NCBI RefSeq assembly: GCF_013402915.1
Contig: NC_050726.1
Coordinates: forward strand, 79,501 to 143,500
From: Zygotorulaspora mrakii
Lineage: Eukaryota > Ascomycota > Saccharomycetes > Saccharomycetales > Saccharomycetaceae
Length of the DNA: 64,000 nt
Reading direction: 5' to 3'
Both the position numbers and the translations under genes were made by a program. Numbering within the stretch: the first letter of the stretch is position 1; every line of letters starts with the position of its first letter. Under the pieces are notes generated by a model that had not been told where the DNA came from, searched no databases, and saw only the letters and a list, made by a program, of their open reading frames with translations. Below, piece after piece: positions 1 to 8,343 of the stretch.

Positions 1-1454
1 CGTTCCTCAGGTAGTGCAACGTTTGTCTTGTATACGGGAGCACTAGCAACTTCATCAGAAGAGCATTCGACATCTTCGCGAACCTGTGACTGTTGAGCCT
101 TCTTTAGCCAAACCTCCCTGCTGTTATGATCCACAGGGCATTTCTCTTCTTGTTCTTGTTTACTCGTTCCATGCCTTTGTGTCAACCACACTTTCCTTGA
201 AGTATGGTCAACGGGGCACTTGTCTGGAGTACTCTCGGAGTTTGGTGTATTGGCAGCCATTACCTTTAGACTGTCGGAAGTATGCTATGTTGAAAGTAAT
301 TGAATTGATCAAGGGCCTAATTTAATCTCATCCCGTCCAATTATCAAAGTTTTATCGGGTAGTAACCGTCACGTGCGGGATGTGTCACAGAGACACCATC
401 AAAAGATCGTCAAACTATGGAAGGCCGTTTGCAAAGGTGCCGCGTTCATAGATCAATTGACGGATGTTTCAGTTTCTTCTGTATCAGAGGCAGAAGTGTG
501 TCTTGTAGTCTTTTCGCTATTGCAGAACAAATTAGAACGCAGTCACCCAAATTGAATTATTGTAGGAAATCACCACAAGTAGCTCAAGCCAGGAGAGAAT
601 CACAACTGTGTCTCAAACTCAGGTGCATAATCTTTACGACAACAGATTTGAAATGCAGGTGTTCTTTCACTTCTTGTGATTTGTTGAAGATCGTTTGGTA
701 CACTCTGAAAGCACAACGGGTACTCCGTGGCAGTCAAACCATTTAAACACCAGACTGTTGTGCTGCGAATTGGCGTCTAACTTACATCGCGGTAGATGAA
801 GCAAGACGCAAGATTCTTTAAGATACAGATGAGGGCAAGTCCACTTTTCATTGAATGCACGATTGAGAGCGCAATTCACAGTTGTTTTCAAGCTGCATTG
901 CGCCAATATATGCATTTCATCAAGATTCGGAGCTCCTATCAGCTTCTATACAAATTGGTTCACCTGAAGGCCATTTACAAAGTAGCAACTCCTAGACGTT
1001 CATGATAATTTCGATCGGTGCTAGTGCTGCGATCATGCACTCCTGCAAGCCTGTGGTTTCCACTCACTCACTAATACAAGAAAGGAACTCTAACTACAGT
1101 GTGAAGAATGGAGCTCCCGACCATATAGGGAAATAAAACCTCAACGAAGCCGCCATGAATATCTTTTCGTTGTTGTTCAGGCAGACAAGGCGCGGATTCT
1201 CTGTCGTTTCATCTAAACAGGCAGGCGCCTCAAAAAGTTGATTCATGAAAAATTTGAAAACGTATCAAACAATGTTGCACTGTGGATTTAGCAGAATGCA
1301 GTATTTCCTTTAATGATGTTTCTGAATTAAATAAATACTAGTGTCTGATATTCAATTCACAAAACAGGTTTGACCCATGTTCTGATTTTTTTGGCACTTT
1401 TCCACGGTTTGCCTGCACTGTCAGTAATATAGGACCACTGGAACATATACTATA
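1..1454. other. gene-poor region upstream of GPA1
   Basis: No open frame here has protein-like composition or recognisable similarity; the frames present are short and overlap in several phases. The last few hundred bases must hold the GPA1 promoter. A Ste12-type TGTTTCA occurs at 465-471, but it is almost 1 kb from the GPA1 start. I see no tRNA or transposon end. Confidence 0.6.
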
Positions 1455-2789
1455 ATGGGCTGTACTTCGAGTTTGCCTATGGACGATGAGAACGATCCGT
1501 TTCTACAGAGTAAAAGAGCAAATGATGTTATCGAACAGTCTTTGCAAAAGGAAAAACGAAATAGCAAAAATGAGATCAAATTGTTATTACTAGGAGCAGG
1601 TGAATCAGGGAAATCGACAGTACTGAAGCAATTGAAACTACTACACAAAGGGGGGTTCAGCCATCAGGAACGGCTGCAATACACACAAGTAATTTGGGCA
1701 GATGCTATACAATCGATGAAGATTTTGATTATTCAAGCAAGAAAACTTGGCATCTCGCTGGACTGCGACGATCCGATCAATCAAAAAGAACTCTTCGAGT
1801 GCAGGAGAATCTTGCTCCAGGCTAAACCCCTAGACTATATCGATGCAAACGTAGCAGGCGGCTCGGAGTTTCTGAGCGATTACGTTCTAAAATATAGTGA
1901 ACGGTATGAGGCTAAAAGAAAGGTAAGCAGCACGGGGAAAGTCAGGGCATTCGAGACCGAAGATGTACTTGAAGACTGCGAAAGTCAACTTGATCTGCGT
2001 GACATTTCTCAAAATCTAGATGAGCCTGCCATTGATGATACACTATTTGTTAAAAAGCAGCAGCAAAGGCGCACTGCTAACAATCAAGAGGTGGCCTCTG
2101 CCATAAAGCAACTGTGGAGCAGAGACAGGGGTATCAAGCAGTGCTTTGCGAGATCCAACGAGTTTCAATTGGAGAGTTCAGCTCCATACTATTTTGACCA
2201 TTTAGAGAATTTTGCAAGACCAAATTATGTATGCTCGGATGAGGATATCTTGAAGGGGCGGATTAAAACAACGGGCATAACAGAGAATGAATTTACCATT
2301 GGAAGTTCAAAATTCAAGGTTTTCGATGCGGGTGGACAGAGATCAGAACGAAAGAAGTGGATTCATTGTTTCGAAGGTATAACGGCCGTTTTATTTGTTC
2401 TTGCCATCAGCGAGTACGATCAAATGCTTTTTGAAGACGAAAGGGTGAACCGCATGCACGAATCGATTATGCTTTTTGACACATTGGTAAATTCTAAATG
2501 GTTTCGTGACACGCCTTTCATCTTGTTTCTGAACAAGATGGACATATTTGAAGAAAAGATCAAGAGAACACCAATAAGAAAATTCTTCGGTGATTACCGT
2601 GGCAGAGTATGCGATTGCGAAGCTGGTGTAAAGTACTTTGAAAATCTCTTTCTCAGTTTGAATCGTTATAATAAGCCAATATACGTAAAGAGAACTTGCG
2701 CGACAGATACTCAGGCCATGAAATTTGTTCTAGGTGCCGTGACGGATCTGATCACGCAGCAGAATCTAAAAAAAAGTGGAATACTATGA
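1455..2789 (+). CDS. GPA1: G protein alpha subunit of the mating pheromone pathway
   Basis: This is the G-alpha subunit that couples pheromone receptors to the Ste4/Ste18 beta-gamma dimer at the plasma membrane. It is a 444-residue protein, against about 472 in S. cerevisiae. It starts MGC, giving the N-myristoylation glycine and a palmitoylated cysteine. The P-loop GAGESGKS is at residues 47-54, switch II DAGGQ at 291-295, the guanine-specificity motif NKMD at 360-363 and TCAT at 414-417. Between about residues 128 and 215 lies the fungal Gpa1-specific insertion, shorter and more divergent than in S. cerevisiae. The conserved C-terminal tail QQNLKK is the receptor-contact end. The sequence matches Gpa1 rather than Gpa2 throughout. 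The downstream neighbour MDH1 is not the S. cerevisiae neighbour. Confidence 0.97.
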   Translation: MGCTSSLPMDDENDPFLQSKRANDVIEQSLQKEKRNSKNEIKLLLLGAGESGKSTVLKQLKLLHKGGFSHQERLQYTQVIWADAIQSMKILIIQARKLGISLDCDDPINQKELFECRRILLQAKPLDYIDANVAGGSEFLSDYVLKYSERYEAKRKVSSTGKVRAFETEDVLEDCESQLDLRDISQNLDEPAIDDTLFVKKQQQRRTANNQEVASAIKQLWSRDRGIKQCFARSNEFQLESSAPYYFDHLENFARPNYVCSDEDILKGRIKTTGITENEFTIGSSKFKVFDAGGQRSERKKWIHCFEGITAVLFVLAISEYDQMLFEDERVNRMHESIMLFDTLVNSKWFRDTPFILFLNKMDIFEEKIKRTPIRKFFGDYRGRVCDCEAGVKYFENLFLSLNRYNKPIYVKRTCATDTQAMKFVLGAVTDLITQQNLKKSGIL

Positions 2790-3580
2790 TGTGCTGCATA
2801 TCGTTATCGCGGACCTTTGTCTGCGCAGCCGTCGTTTTCAATTTTAGGTTTATATGTGAAGTAGTGATTGATTATTGTATTTACGAAGTGTGCAGAGCAA
2901 CTGCTACTGTAACGAGTCTGCTAGAGTACTTCTGCTACTTCACAAAATGAAGTGTTACATTGAGCTCGTGTTGCTGACTGCAGTCACCGTACCCCAAACA
3001 GTTGCAAACTGAGCAACTTCATTTAGCCGCCGAGCCTATTGCCGCCGAACATCCCGCGGCACAAACCGGTCTGCTAAAGAGCAGGATCCTTCTACGCGCG
3101 CGAGACGACACATTTTACAGAGCACAGTCCAGCTGCAAGACAGCCTCTACTTATTGCATTTACACTTGGCCATACAAGTCCGAACAGAAAGACCTTCTTC
3201 TTGCCGATTCCTCCGAAAGCCGAAGCTCCATAGATAAGTCTGTAAGCCCAACGGTATCACTGGTGTACTTTGTACTTGTACCATCTCAGCAGAGCGACTC
3301 GCTGGGCCTGGCAGCTAACCCGGACAGTCCCTCCTCCCACACGCAGCGTCCTCTATGTCCGGCTGGGAAATGTCAAGAGCAAAAAGTATATAGCAGTGCT
3401 GTCCTCATGCATACCCCGCCCCGTAACAGAAGAGAAACTATGCATGCCCCTCGCAAACTCTGTATTTCTTTCTTTTCACGGTACCGATCACGGATCCGAC
3501 AGCCCGCAAATTTCCCCATCCGGAGTCGGTGCCGAAAGCAGCTTGCAGTTTTCGGGGTCACGCGGTTTGAGCAAATTAGT

Positions 3581-3616
3581 TTTTCTCACGACGCGCAGCG
3601 CGCGTCGTCGAGAAAA
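3581..3616. repeat. GC-rich inverted repeat (hairpin)
   Basis: The left arm TTTTCTCACGACGCGC (3581-3596) is followed by three bases. The right arm at 3600-3616 is its reverse complement with one inserted C. This makes a 16-bp stem with a one-base bulge and a tiny loop. It is not part of any recognisable gene. Confidence 0.8.
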
Positions 3617-3791
3617 GAGAAAAAAACGCTGTGTGCACGCATATTTGTCGTTTCATCCTGGTAGCGGCAGCCAAAGAGCGCGCTTTTATTTTTCACCTGC
3701 CGAGATTACGCAGCTGGAGACCGTCACTCCTTCGAGAAGGGGCGGGCGGCTGTCGGGAAAGAGGGATTCGGTAGGACAATCTGGGATGTCT

Positions 3792-3800
3792 TATATATAT
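3792..3800 (+). promoter_or_regulatory. candidate TATA element of MDH1
   Basis: An alternating TATATATAT run lies about 155 bases upstream of the MDH1 ATG, a normal spacing for a yeast TATA box. This is a position-based inference only. Confidence 0.45.
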
Positions 3801-3955
3801 GTAGGAAGTATATCAGGTTGATCGCATCATGATCGCTTTAATTGATGGCGGTCCAAGCTGTTAAGCAATCTTCTTGTCCTTGTTAGACGTTTCTAAGCAG
3901 TGGTATCAGAAAGTGGCAAGAGAGTTGCAGGAAGTGTCAAAAAGTTTCAGGAGTC

Positions 3956-4960
3956 ATGTTGTCAAGAGTCACTAGACGTGCGTTTTCGTCCACTAGAATC
4001 AGCCCATATAAAGTTACCGTGTTGGGTGCAGGTGGTGGTATCGGTCAGCCACTTTCACTGCTGTTGAAATTGAACCATAAGGTCACAGATCTGAGGTTGT
4101 ACGATCTAAGAGGTGCAAAGGGCGTGGCTACAGATATTTCGCATATTCCTACTAATTCGGTGGTAAAAGGGTTCACGCCGGAGGAAAAAGACGGTCTGCG
4201 TAATGCATTGGACAGCACAGATGTTGTTTTGATCCCAGCTGGTGTGCCAAGAAAGCCAGGCATGACACGTGATGACCTATTTGCTATCAACGCGAGTATT
4301 GTACGCGATTTGGCGTCCGCAACGGCGGAGGCTGCTCCAAATGCCGCCATCCTGGTCATTTCCAATCCAGTCAATTCGACAGTTCCAATTGTTGCGGAGG
4401 TTTTGAAGGCAAAGGGCGTTTATAATCCGAAGAAATTGTTCGGTGTGACGACTCTCGATTCCATTAGAGCCTCAAGGTTTATATCGCAGGTTGAGAACAC
4501 CGATCCAACCCAGGAAAAAGTTAACGTTGTTGGTGGACATTCGGGTATAACCATCATTCCATTGATCTCACAAACTCAACATAAGGGTATGCCAAAGGAC
4601 GTTAAAGATGCTTTGATCCACAGAATTCAATTCGGTGGTGATGAAGTTGTTCAAGCTAAAAACGGGGGTGGCTCGGCTACTTTATCTATGGCGCAAGCGG
4701 GTGCTAAGTTTGCGAACGCTGTTATGGCAGGTTTAGACGGAGAAGCTGATATCATTGAAGCGACTTACGTTGATTCCCCACTGTACAAATCTGAGGGTAT
4801 TGAGTTCTTTGCTTCTCCAGTTACATTGGGTCCTAAGGGTGTCGAGAAGATTCATCCTATAGGTGAAATTTCGTCCGAAGAAGAAGAATTACTTGCCAAG
4901 GCAAAGGAAACGTTGAAAAAAAATATTGAAAAGGGTGTTGTTTTTGCCACCAAGAAATAA
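3956..4960 (+). CDS. MDH1: mitochondrial malate dehydrogenase
   Basis: The enzyme interconverts malate and oxaloacetate with NAD in the mitochondrial matrix, as part of the TCA cycle. The 334-residue length equals that of S. cerevisiae Mdh1. The N-terminus [14 protein letters not shown] is a basic, hydroxylated presequence without acidic residues. The NAD-binding loop GAGGGIGQP follows at about residues 25-33, and the catalytic-histidine segment [10 protein letters not shown] is near 180. The C-terminus is [14 protein letters not shown], with no peroxisomal SKL, so this is neither the cytosolic Mdh2 nor the peroxisomal Mdh3. HOT13 follows on the same strand, as YKL085W-YKL084W do in S. cerevisiae. 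Confidence 0.98.
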   Translation: MLSRVTRRAFSSTRISPYKVTVLGAGGGIGQPLSLLLKLNHKVTDLRLYDLRGAKGVATDISHIPTNSVVKGFTPEEKDGLRNALDSTDVVLIPAGVPRKPGMTRDDLFAINASIVRDLASATAEAAPNAAILVISNPVNSTVPIVAEVLKAKGVYNPKKLFGVTTLDSIRASRFISQVENTDPTQEKVNVVGGHSGITIIPLISQTQHKGMPKDVKDALIHRIQFGGDEVVQAKNGGGSATLSMAQAGAKFANAVMAGLDGEADIIEATYVDSPLYKSEGIEFFASPVTLGPKGVEKIHPIGEISSEEEELLAKAKETLKKNIEKGVVFATKK

Positions 4961-5159
4961 ACTGCAGAGTTCTACGGAGTTTAGTATTATAAAGAAGGCT
5001 ACCCGATTCTCTGCCTCCCATATTTATGATTTTTGTTTCTGTCTATATTAAGTTTTATATATTAAGAGAAATTATTTGTATATTCTTTTTAAGTAATGTC
5101 AAACGGAGATAGATGGAGGAAAACGAAATGGTAGTAAGGCATTCAATATTGCCAGACAT

Positions 5160-5492
5160 ATGCCGCGTATCAAGGGCAAACTAGTAGATCAACAGTCTCG
5201 TTGCGTTCATTGGAATTCACCTTTAGACATTGTTGGTTTGAAATTCAAATGCTGTGAAAGCTTTTATGCCTGTTATTCATGTCACAAAGAATTAACAGAC
5301 CATAAGATCGAAAAATATGACCTTTTAGAAAATGCCAATGGTAAATTCATCAAGTGTGGTGTTTGTAACGAAGAATTGACTTTTAGGGAATACACAAGAT
5401 CATTGTCTTGTCTGCACTGTAAATCCAACTTCAATCCAATGTGTAAATTACATTATCACTTATATTTTGATAATGCAAATGCTGTTCATTGA
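5160..5492 (+). CDS. HOT13: CHY zinc-finger protein, helper of Tim13
   Basis: Hot13 is a zinc-binding protein of the mitochondrial intermembrane space. It is reported to help the Mia40/Erv1 oxidative import of the small Tim proteins by keeping Mia40 zinc-free. The 110-residue product carries the expected ladder of Cys/His ligands: RCVHW near residue 14, a KCC...CYSCH cluster at about 30-45, KCGVC near 65, then CLHC and CKLHYH close to the end. There is no cleavable presequence, in line with the family. It is convergent with AVO2, with only about 50 bases between the stops. Confidence 0.93.
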   Translation: MPRIKGKLVDQQSRCVHWNSPLDIVGLKFKCCESFYACYSCHKELTDHKIEKYDLLENANGKFIKCGVCNEELTFREYTRSLSCLHCKSNFNPMCKLHYHLYFDNANAVH

Positions 5493-5545
5493 AAAAAAAT
5501 GTATAAATATGTATATATGTAATGTGGACATGTAAGAGTTTATCC

Positions 5546-6787
5546 TTACTCATCGTCATTATGCCTTAATTTTTCAACTGGAATGTTCAAAAGAGAGACC
5601 TTTCTTCTGTTTTTCAAAAGCTCTGCTGGATTGGTTTCGTTTTTTTCATCATTACCTGTTTGTGTGATTCCTGTTGATGAGCCAGCGCTATTACCAGTGC
5701 TTGAGAGGTATTTGTTGATATATTCAACATTACTTGTTTTCCTGCTTCTGTTTGCATCATGCTCGCCTTTCTTTGTTGGTGACACATCAGGGGAGGAGCC
5801 TGTAAGTTTTCGATCCAGAAGATTAACCCTAGAATTTGCATTGGAGGTGGCATTAGAATTAGAATTAGAATTTGGATTTGTGAGCACGTGTGAACCATCC
5901 TTCCTATCAATGGACGAACTGGAATTCGTTAAAAAAGAATTCTTCGATGTCAGTCTGGATTGGTATGATTGATTGCCAGTTTGTGACTTTGATACTATAC
6001 CTATTCCCGAGGGTCTTGATGTTGGTACTTTTGAAAGTTGAGTATGGCCACCATTGTGAGAAGGAAGCGAATAAGGTGAATTCATGGTCAAAACCGGCGA
6101 TGGGCCATCGTCAAACACAGGTTTTGTGCTCAAGACCGGTGTTTTAAAGGAGCTGTAACTTGATCTTGTTCGTACTCCTGAATTTTCTGATTCTTTGAGA
6201 AGTTTAGCATACTGTTTCCCTAATTCAAAGGTTTCTGCAACGTCACTAGGTCGCCAATGATAATTATTCTTCACATTATCATCTGCAACGCCTCCATTGA
6301 ATATCAGCATTTTCATACAGTTTATACTACCATACTCTAAGCAAATGTGTAACGGAGTTTCACCATCATCATCCGGCAGTTTCAGCTTCGCACCCACTCC
6401 CATAAGGAGACTAAGACATTGGTAATAGTTATGTAAGCATGCAATGTGAACAGGTGTTCTTCCGTGTTGTCCAGGTCGGTCGATATGCTGGGGGAAATGC
6501 TGCAATAAAAGATGTGTTGTTTGTTCATGACCATTCATCATAGCCAAATGAACGCAGTTATTGCCTTTGAAAGTCCTCATCATCTCTCTCTTGTCATGTC
6601 CAAGTTGTATTAGGTACACGCATATTAGATACCAACCATGATATGCTGCATAATGTAAGGAAGTCCACCCATTCGTTGGATCAATATTCGTTAGGTAATC
6701 CGGAAACCTTCTTAGCAGCCTTTTGACTATCAGAAGGTTCCCAGCAGTGACTGCTTCCCTTAACCTAATAGACGGATCTAAAAGCAT
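5546..6787 (-). CDS. AVO2: ankyrin-repeat subunit of TORC2
   Basis: Avo2 is a non-essential subunit of TOR complex 2 at the plasma membrane. The N-terminal half (about residues 15-215 of 413) is a run of ankyrin repeats, with typical GWTSLHYAAYHG, GRTPVHIACLHN and GETPLHICLEYG cores. A Ser/Asn-rich, probably disordered tail follows and ends in the conserved block RRKVSLLNIPVEKLRHN. I chose the ATG at 6787 because the product then begins MLLDPSIRLREAV, matching the S. cerevisiae start. The frame is open upstream only to a GTG. The S. cerevisiae protein is about 426 residues. UBX4 is divergent from it, as YMR068W and YMR067C are in S. cerevisiae. Confidence 0.95.
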   Translation of the reverse strand: MLLDPSIRLREAVTAGNLLIVKRLLRRFPDYLTNIDPTNGWTSLHYAAYHGWYLICVYLIQLGHDKREMMRTFKGNNCVHLAMMNGHEQTTHLLLQHFPQHIDRPGQHGRTPVHIACLHNYYQCLSLLMGVGAKLKLPDDDGETPLHICLEYGSINCMKMLIFNGGVADDNVKNNYHWRPSDVAETFELGKQYAKLLKESENSGVRTRSSYSSFKTPVLSTKPVFDDGPSPVLTMNSPYSLPSHNGGHTQLSKVPTSRPSGIGIVSKSQTGNQSYQSRLTSKNSFLTNSSSSIDRKDGSHVLTNPNSNSNSNATSNANSRVNLLDRKLTGSSPDVSPTKKGEHDANRSRKTSNVEYINKYLSSTGNSAGSSTGITQTGNDEKNETNPAELLKNRRKVSLLNIPVEKLRHNDDE

Positions 6788-7006
6788 AGGTAAACTCGTC
6801 ACTATAGGACACTCTCTTGACGTAGTCGTCACTTTCTCTCAAAAGCCCTTTTTATTCAACTCATCCGCGTAACACCATCGCTTTTGAATTCCGAAGAAAC
6901 TTACCGGCCCAAATTACTTATTAATATATTCAGTGAAAGACTTGCTGCACACATATTCTTAAGAAGTACCAATTCGATTCCATATCGAAGTACAGCTTGA
7001 CCAGAT

Positions 7007-8281
7007 ATGTCAACTGTTGCAGTCGAGTATAAATTTTCGACATTCAGAGTAAAAGTTAGCCCAAACACGATTCTTAATGATGTGTTGAAGGATAGTTTGA
7101 AGCATTTCAAATTGATCAACCAAAAATCAAGCGAAAATCTAGATTCATGGAGTCTACTTCACAAAGAAAAGCCCGTGGCTTTGGACCTTCCATGGAGACT
7201 GATGAATCTGTCTGCTGGAGCAAAATTAGATTTGAAAGAAGGGCAAAGGAGGGATTCTGAATCATCAAGAAGAACCCCTCATATTGTAAGAATCAAAATG
7301 CAAGTCGTTGATTTTGAGACGGTTATCGATGAAGTAGATGTCAATGAGAATATAAAAACAGTGATTGCAGCTCTAGCACATAAGTATTCCTGGCCACTCG
7401 ATCCTCAAGAGACGAAGCTTCAGGTGTTTTCAAAAACAATTCCTTACTCTGATTTCCAATCAAACACTTTGAGTAACTTAGGGATTAGGGAATCAGCATT
7501 GATAAAACTGTACATACATTCTGATAGAAGGTCATTTGTTCAGAAAACGAGCTCCGAGCAACAGGGTACTCCAGCGGAAGCACCCGCAGCTGATATGAAA
7601 ACCTCGATCGATGACAAAGGTCATGAACTACATAAAATATTAGCATTTGTCCCACCAAAAGTACCAATACATTCGCAAATATCAAATGATGACGAAGATG
7701 ACTATGAGTTGACTGTTGCGCATGCTAGAATTTACCAGCAACTGCTATCAAAGCAAACAGGAGCGCTTGGCGGTTCTCTGATTTCAAAGAGAATGAAAGA
7801 AGAACGAGAAAATGGTGGCAGCAAGAGCGCAGTAACAGAGTGTAATGTGAGAGTAAGGTTCCCAAATCTCAGTCATATAGAAGCGACTTTTGCCCCTGAA
7901 GATAATGTTCATATGATATACCAAGTCGTGGCGAATTCCCTAATCGAAGAAAATCTTGATTTTAAATTATCATTTTCACATCCTTATGAGTTGCTTTTAC
8001 CTTCTGAAAAAGGACTGGTGAAGGATTTAGGTTTTGGTTGCAGGACTTTACTGATATTTGAATCTCCACAAGAGGGTCCGTACTTGAAGGAGGCAATTTT
8101 GAAGGAGGCGAAGGAGCTAAATGAAGCAGACGATGTTAAATTAGATCATCTAGATGCTGAATCGAAGTCTGGTGATGAAACTGCAAGAGTTACAAAACCA
8201 TCCGCTCAAGTATCGAATAGTTCAATTGCTGTTTCAGGTGAGAAGAAAGTACCAAAGTGGCTGCGCCTGAGTAAAAAGTGA
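7007..8281 (+). CDS. UBX4: UBX-domain cofactor of Cdc48
   Basis: This protein recruits and modulates the AAA ATPase Cdc48/p97. Residues 1-75 form a TUG-type ubiquitin-like domain (VAVEYKFSTFRVKVSPN..., LPWRLMNLSAGAKLDL). A second ubiquitin-like region follows at about 95-170. The UBX domain is at about 278-360, with the strand pattern NVRVRFPNLSHIEATF and the C-terminal LGFGCRTLLIFE. The length, 424 residues, is close to the 416 of S. cerevisiae. The tail after the UBX domain is charged and ends KVPKWLRLSKK. It is convergent with SOV1. Confidence 0.93.
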   Translation: MSTVAVEYKFSTFRVKVSPNTILNDVLKDSLKHFKLINQKSSENLDSWSLLHKEKPVALDLPWRLMNLSAGAKLDLKEGQRRDSESSRRTPHIVRIKMQVVDFETVIDEVDVNENIKTVIAALAHKYSWPLDPQETKLQVFSKTIPYSDFQSNTLSNLGIRESALIKLYIHSDRRSFVQKTSSEQQGTPAEAPAADMKTSIDDKGHELHKILAFVPPKVPIHSQISNDDEDDYELTVAHARIYQQLLSKQTGALGGSLISKRMKEERENGGSKSAVTECNVRVRFPNLSHIEATFAPEDNVHMIYQVVANSLIEENLDFKLSFSHPYELLLPSEKGLVKDLGFGCRTLLIFESPQEGPYLKEAILKEAKELNEADDVKLDHLDAESKSGDETARVTKPSAQVSNSSIAVSGEKKVPKWLRLSKK

Positions 8282-8343
8282 TATAATTCTATACTATTTA
8301 CAAGGTATCTATCATAATGTGCACTATATATATCGCTTATAAT

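Larger units (their letters stand above)
2790..3955. other. GPA1-MDH1 intergenic region, locally GC-rich
   Basis: This 1.2-kb stretch separates two genes that are not neighbours in S. cerevisiae. The part from about 3000 to 3780 is visibly richer in G+C than the genes beside it. It carries overlapping frames in two phases that look like chance openings in GC-rich DNA. A strong hairpin lies at 3581-3616. A TATA-like run is at 3792-3800, about 155 bases before the MDH1 start. Confidence 0.6.

Noticed and set aside
3002..3821. Two overlapping plus-strand frames of 220 and 183 codons between GPA1 and MDH1
   Set aside because: They overlap in different phases within GC-rich DNA. The first lacks an ATG at its start. 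The translations are rich in Ser, Arg and Pro without domains or familiar sequence.
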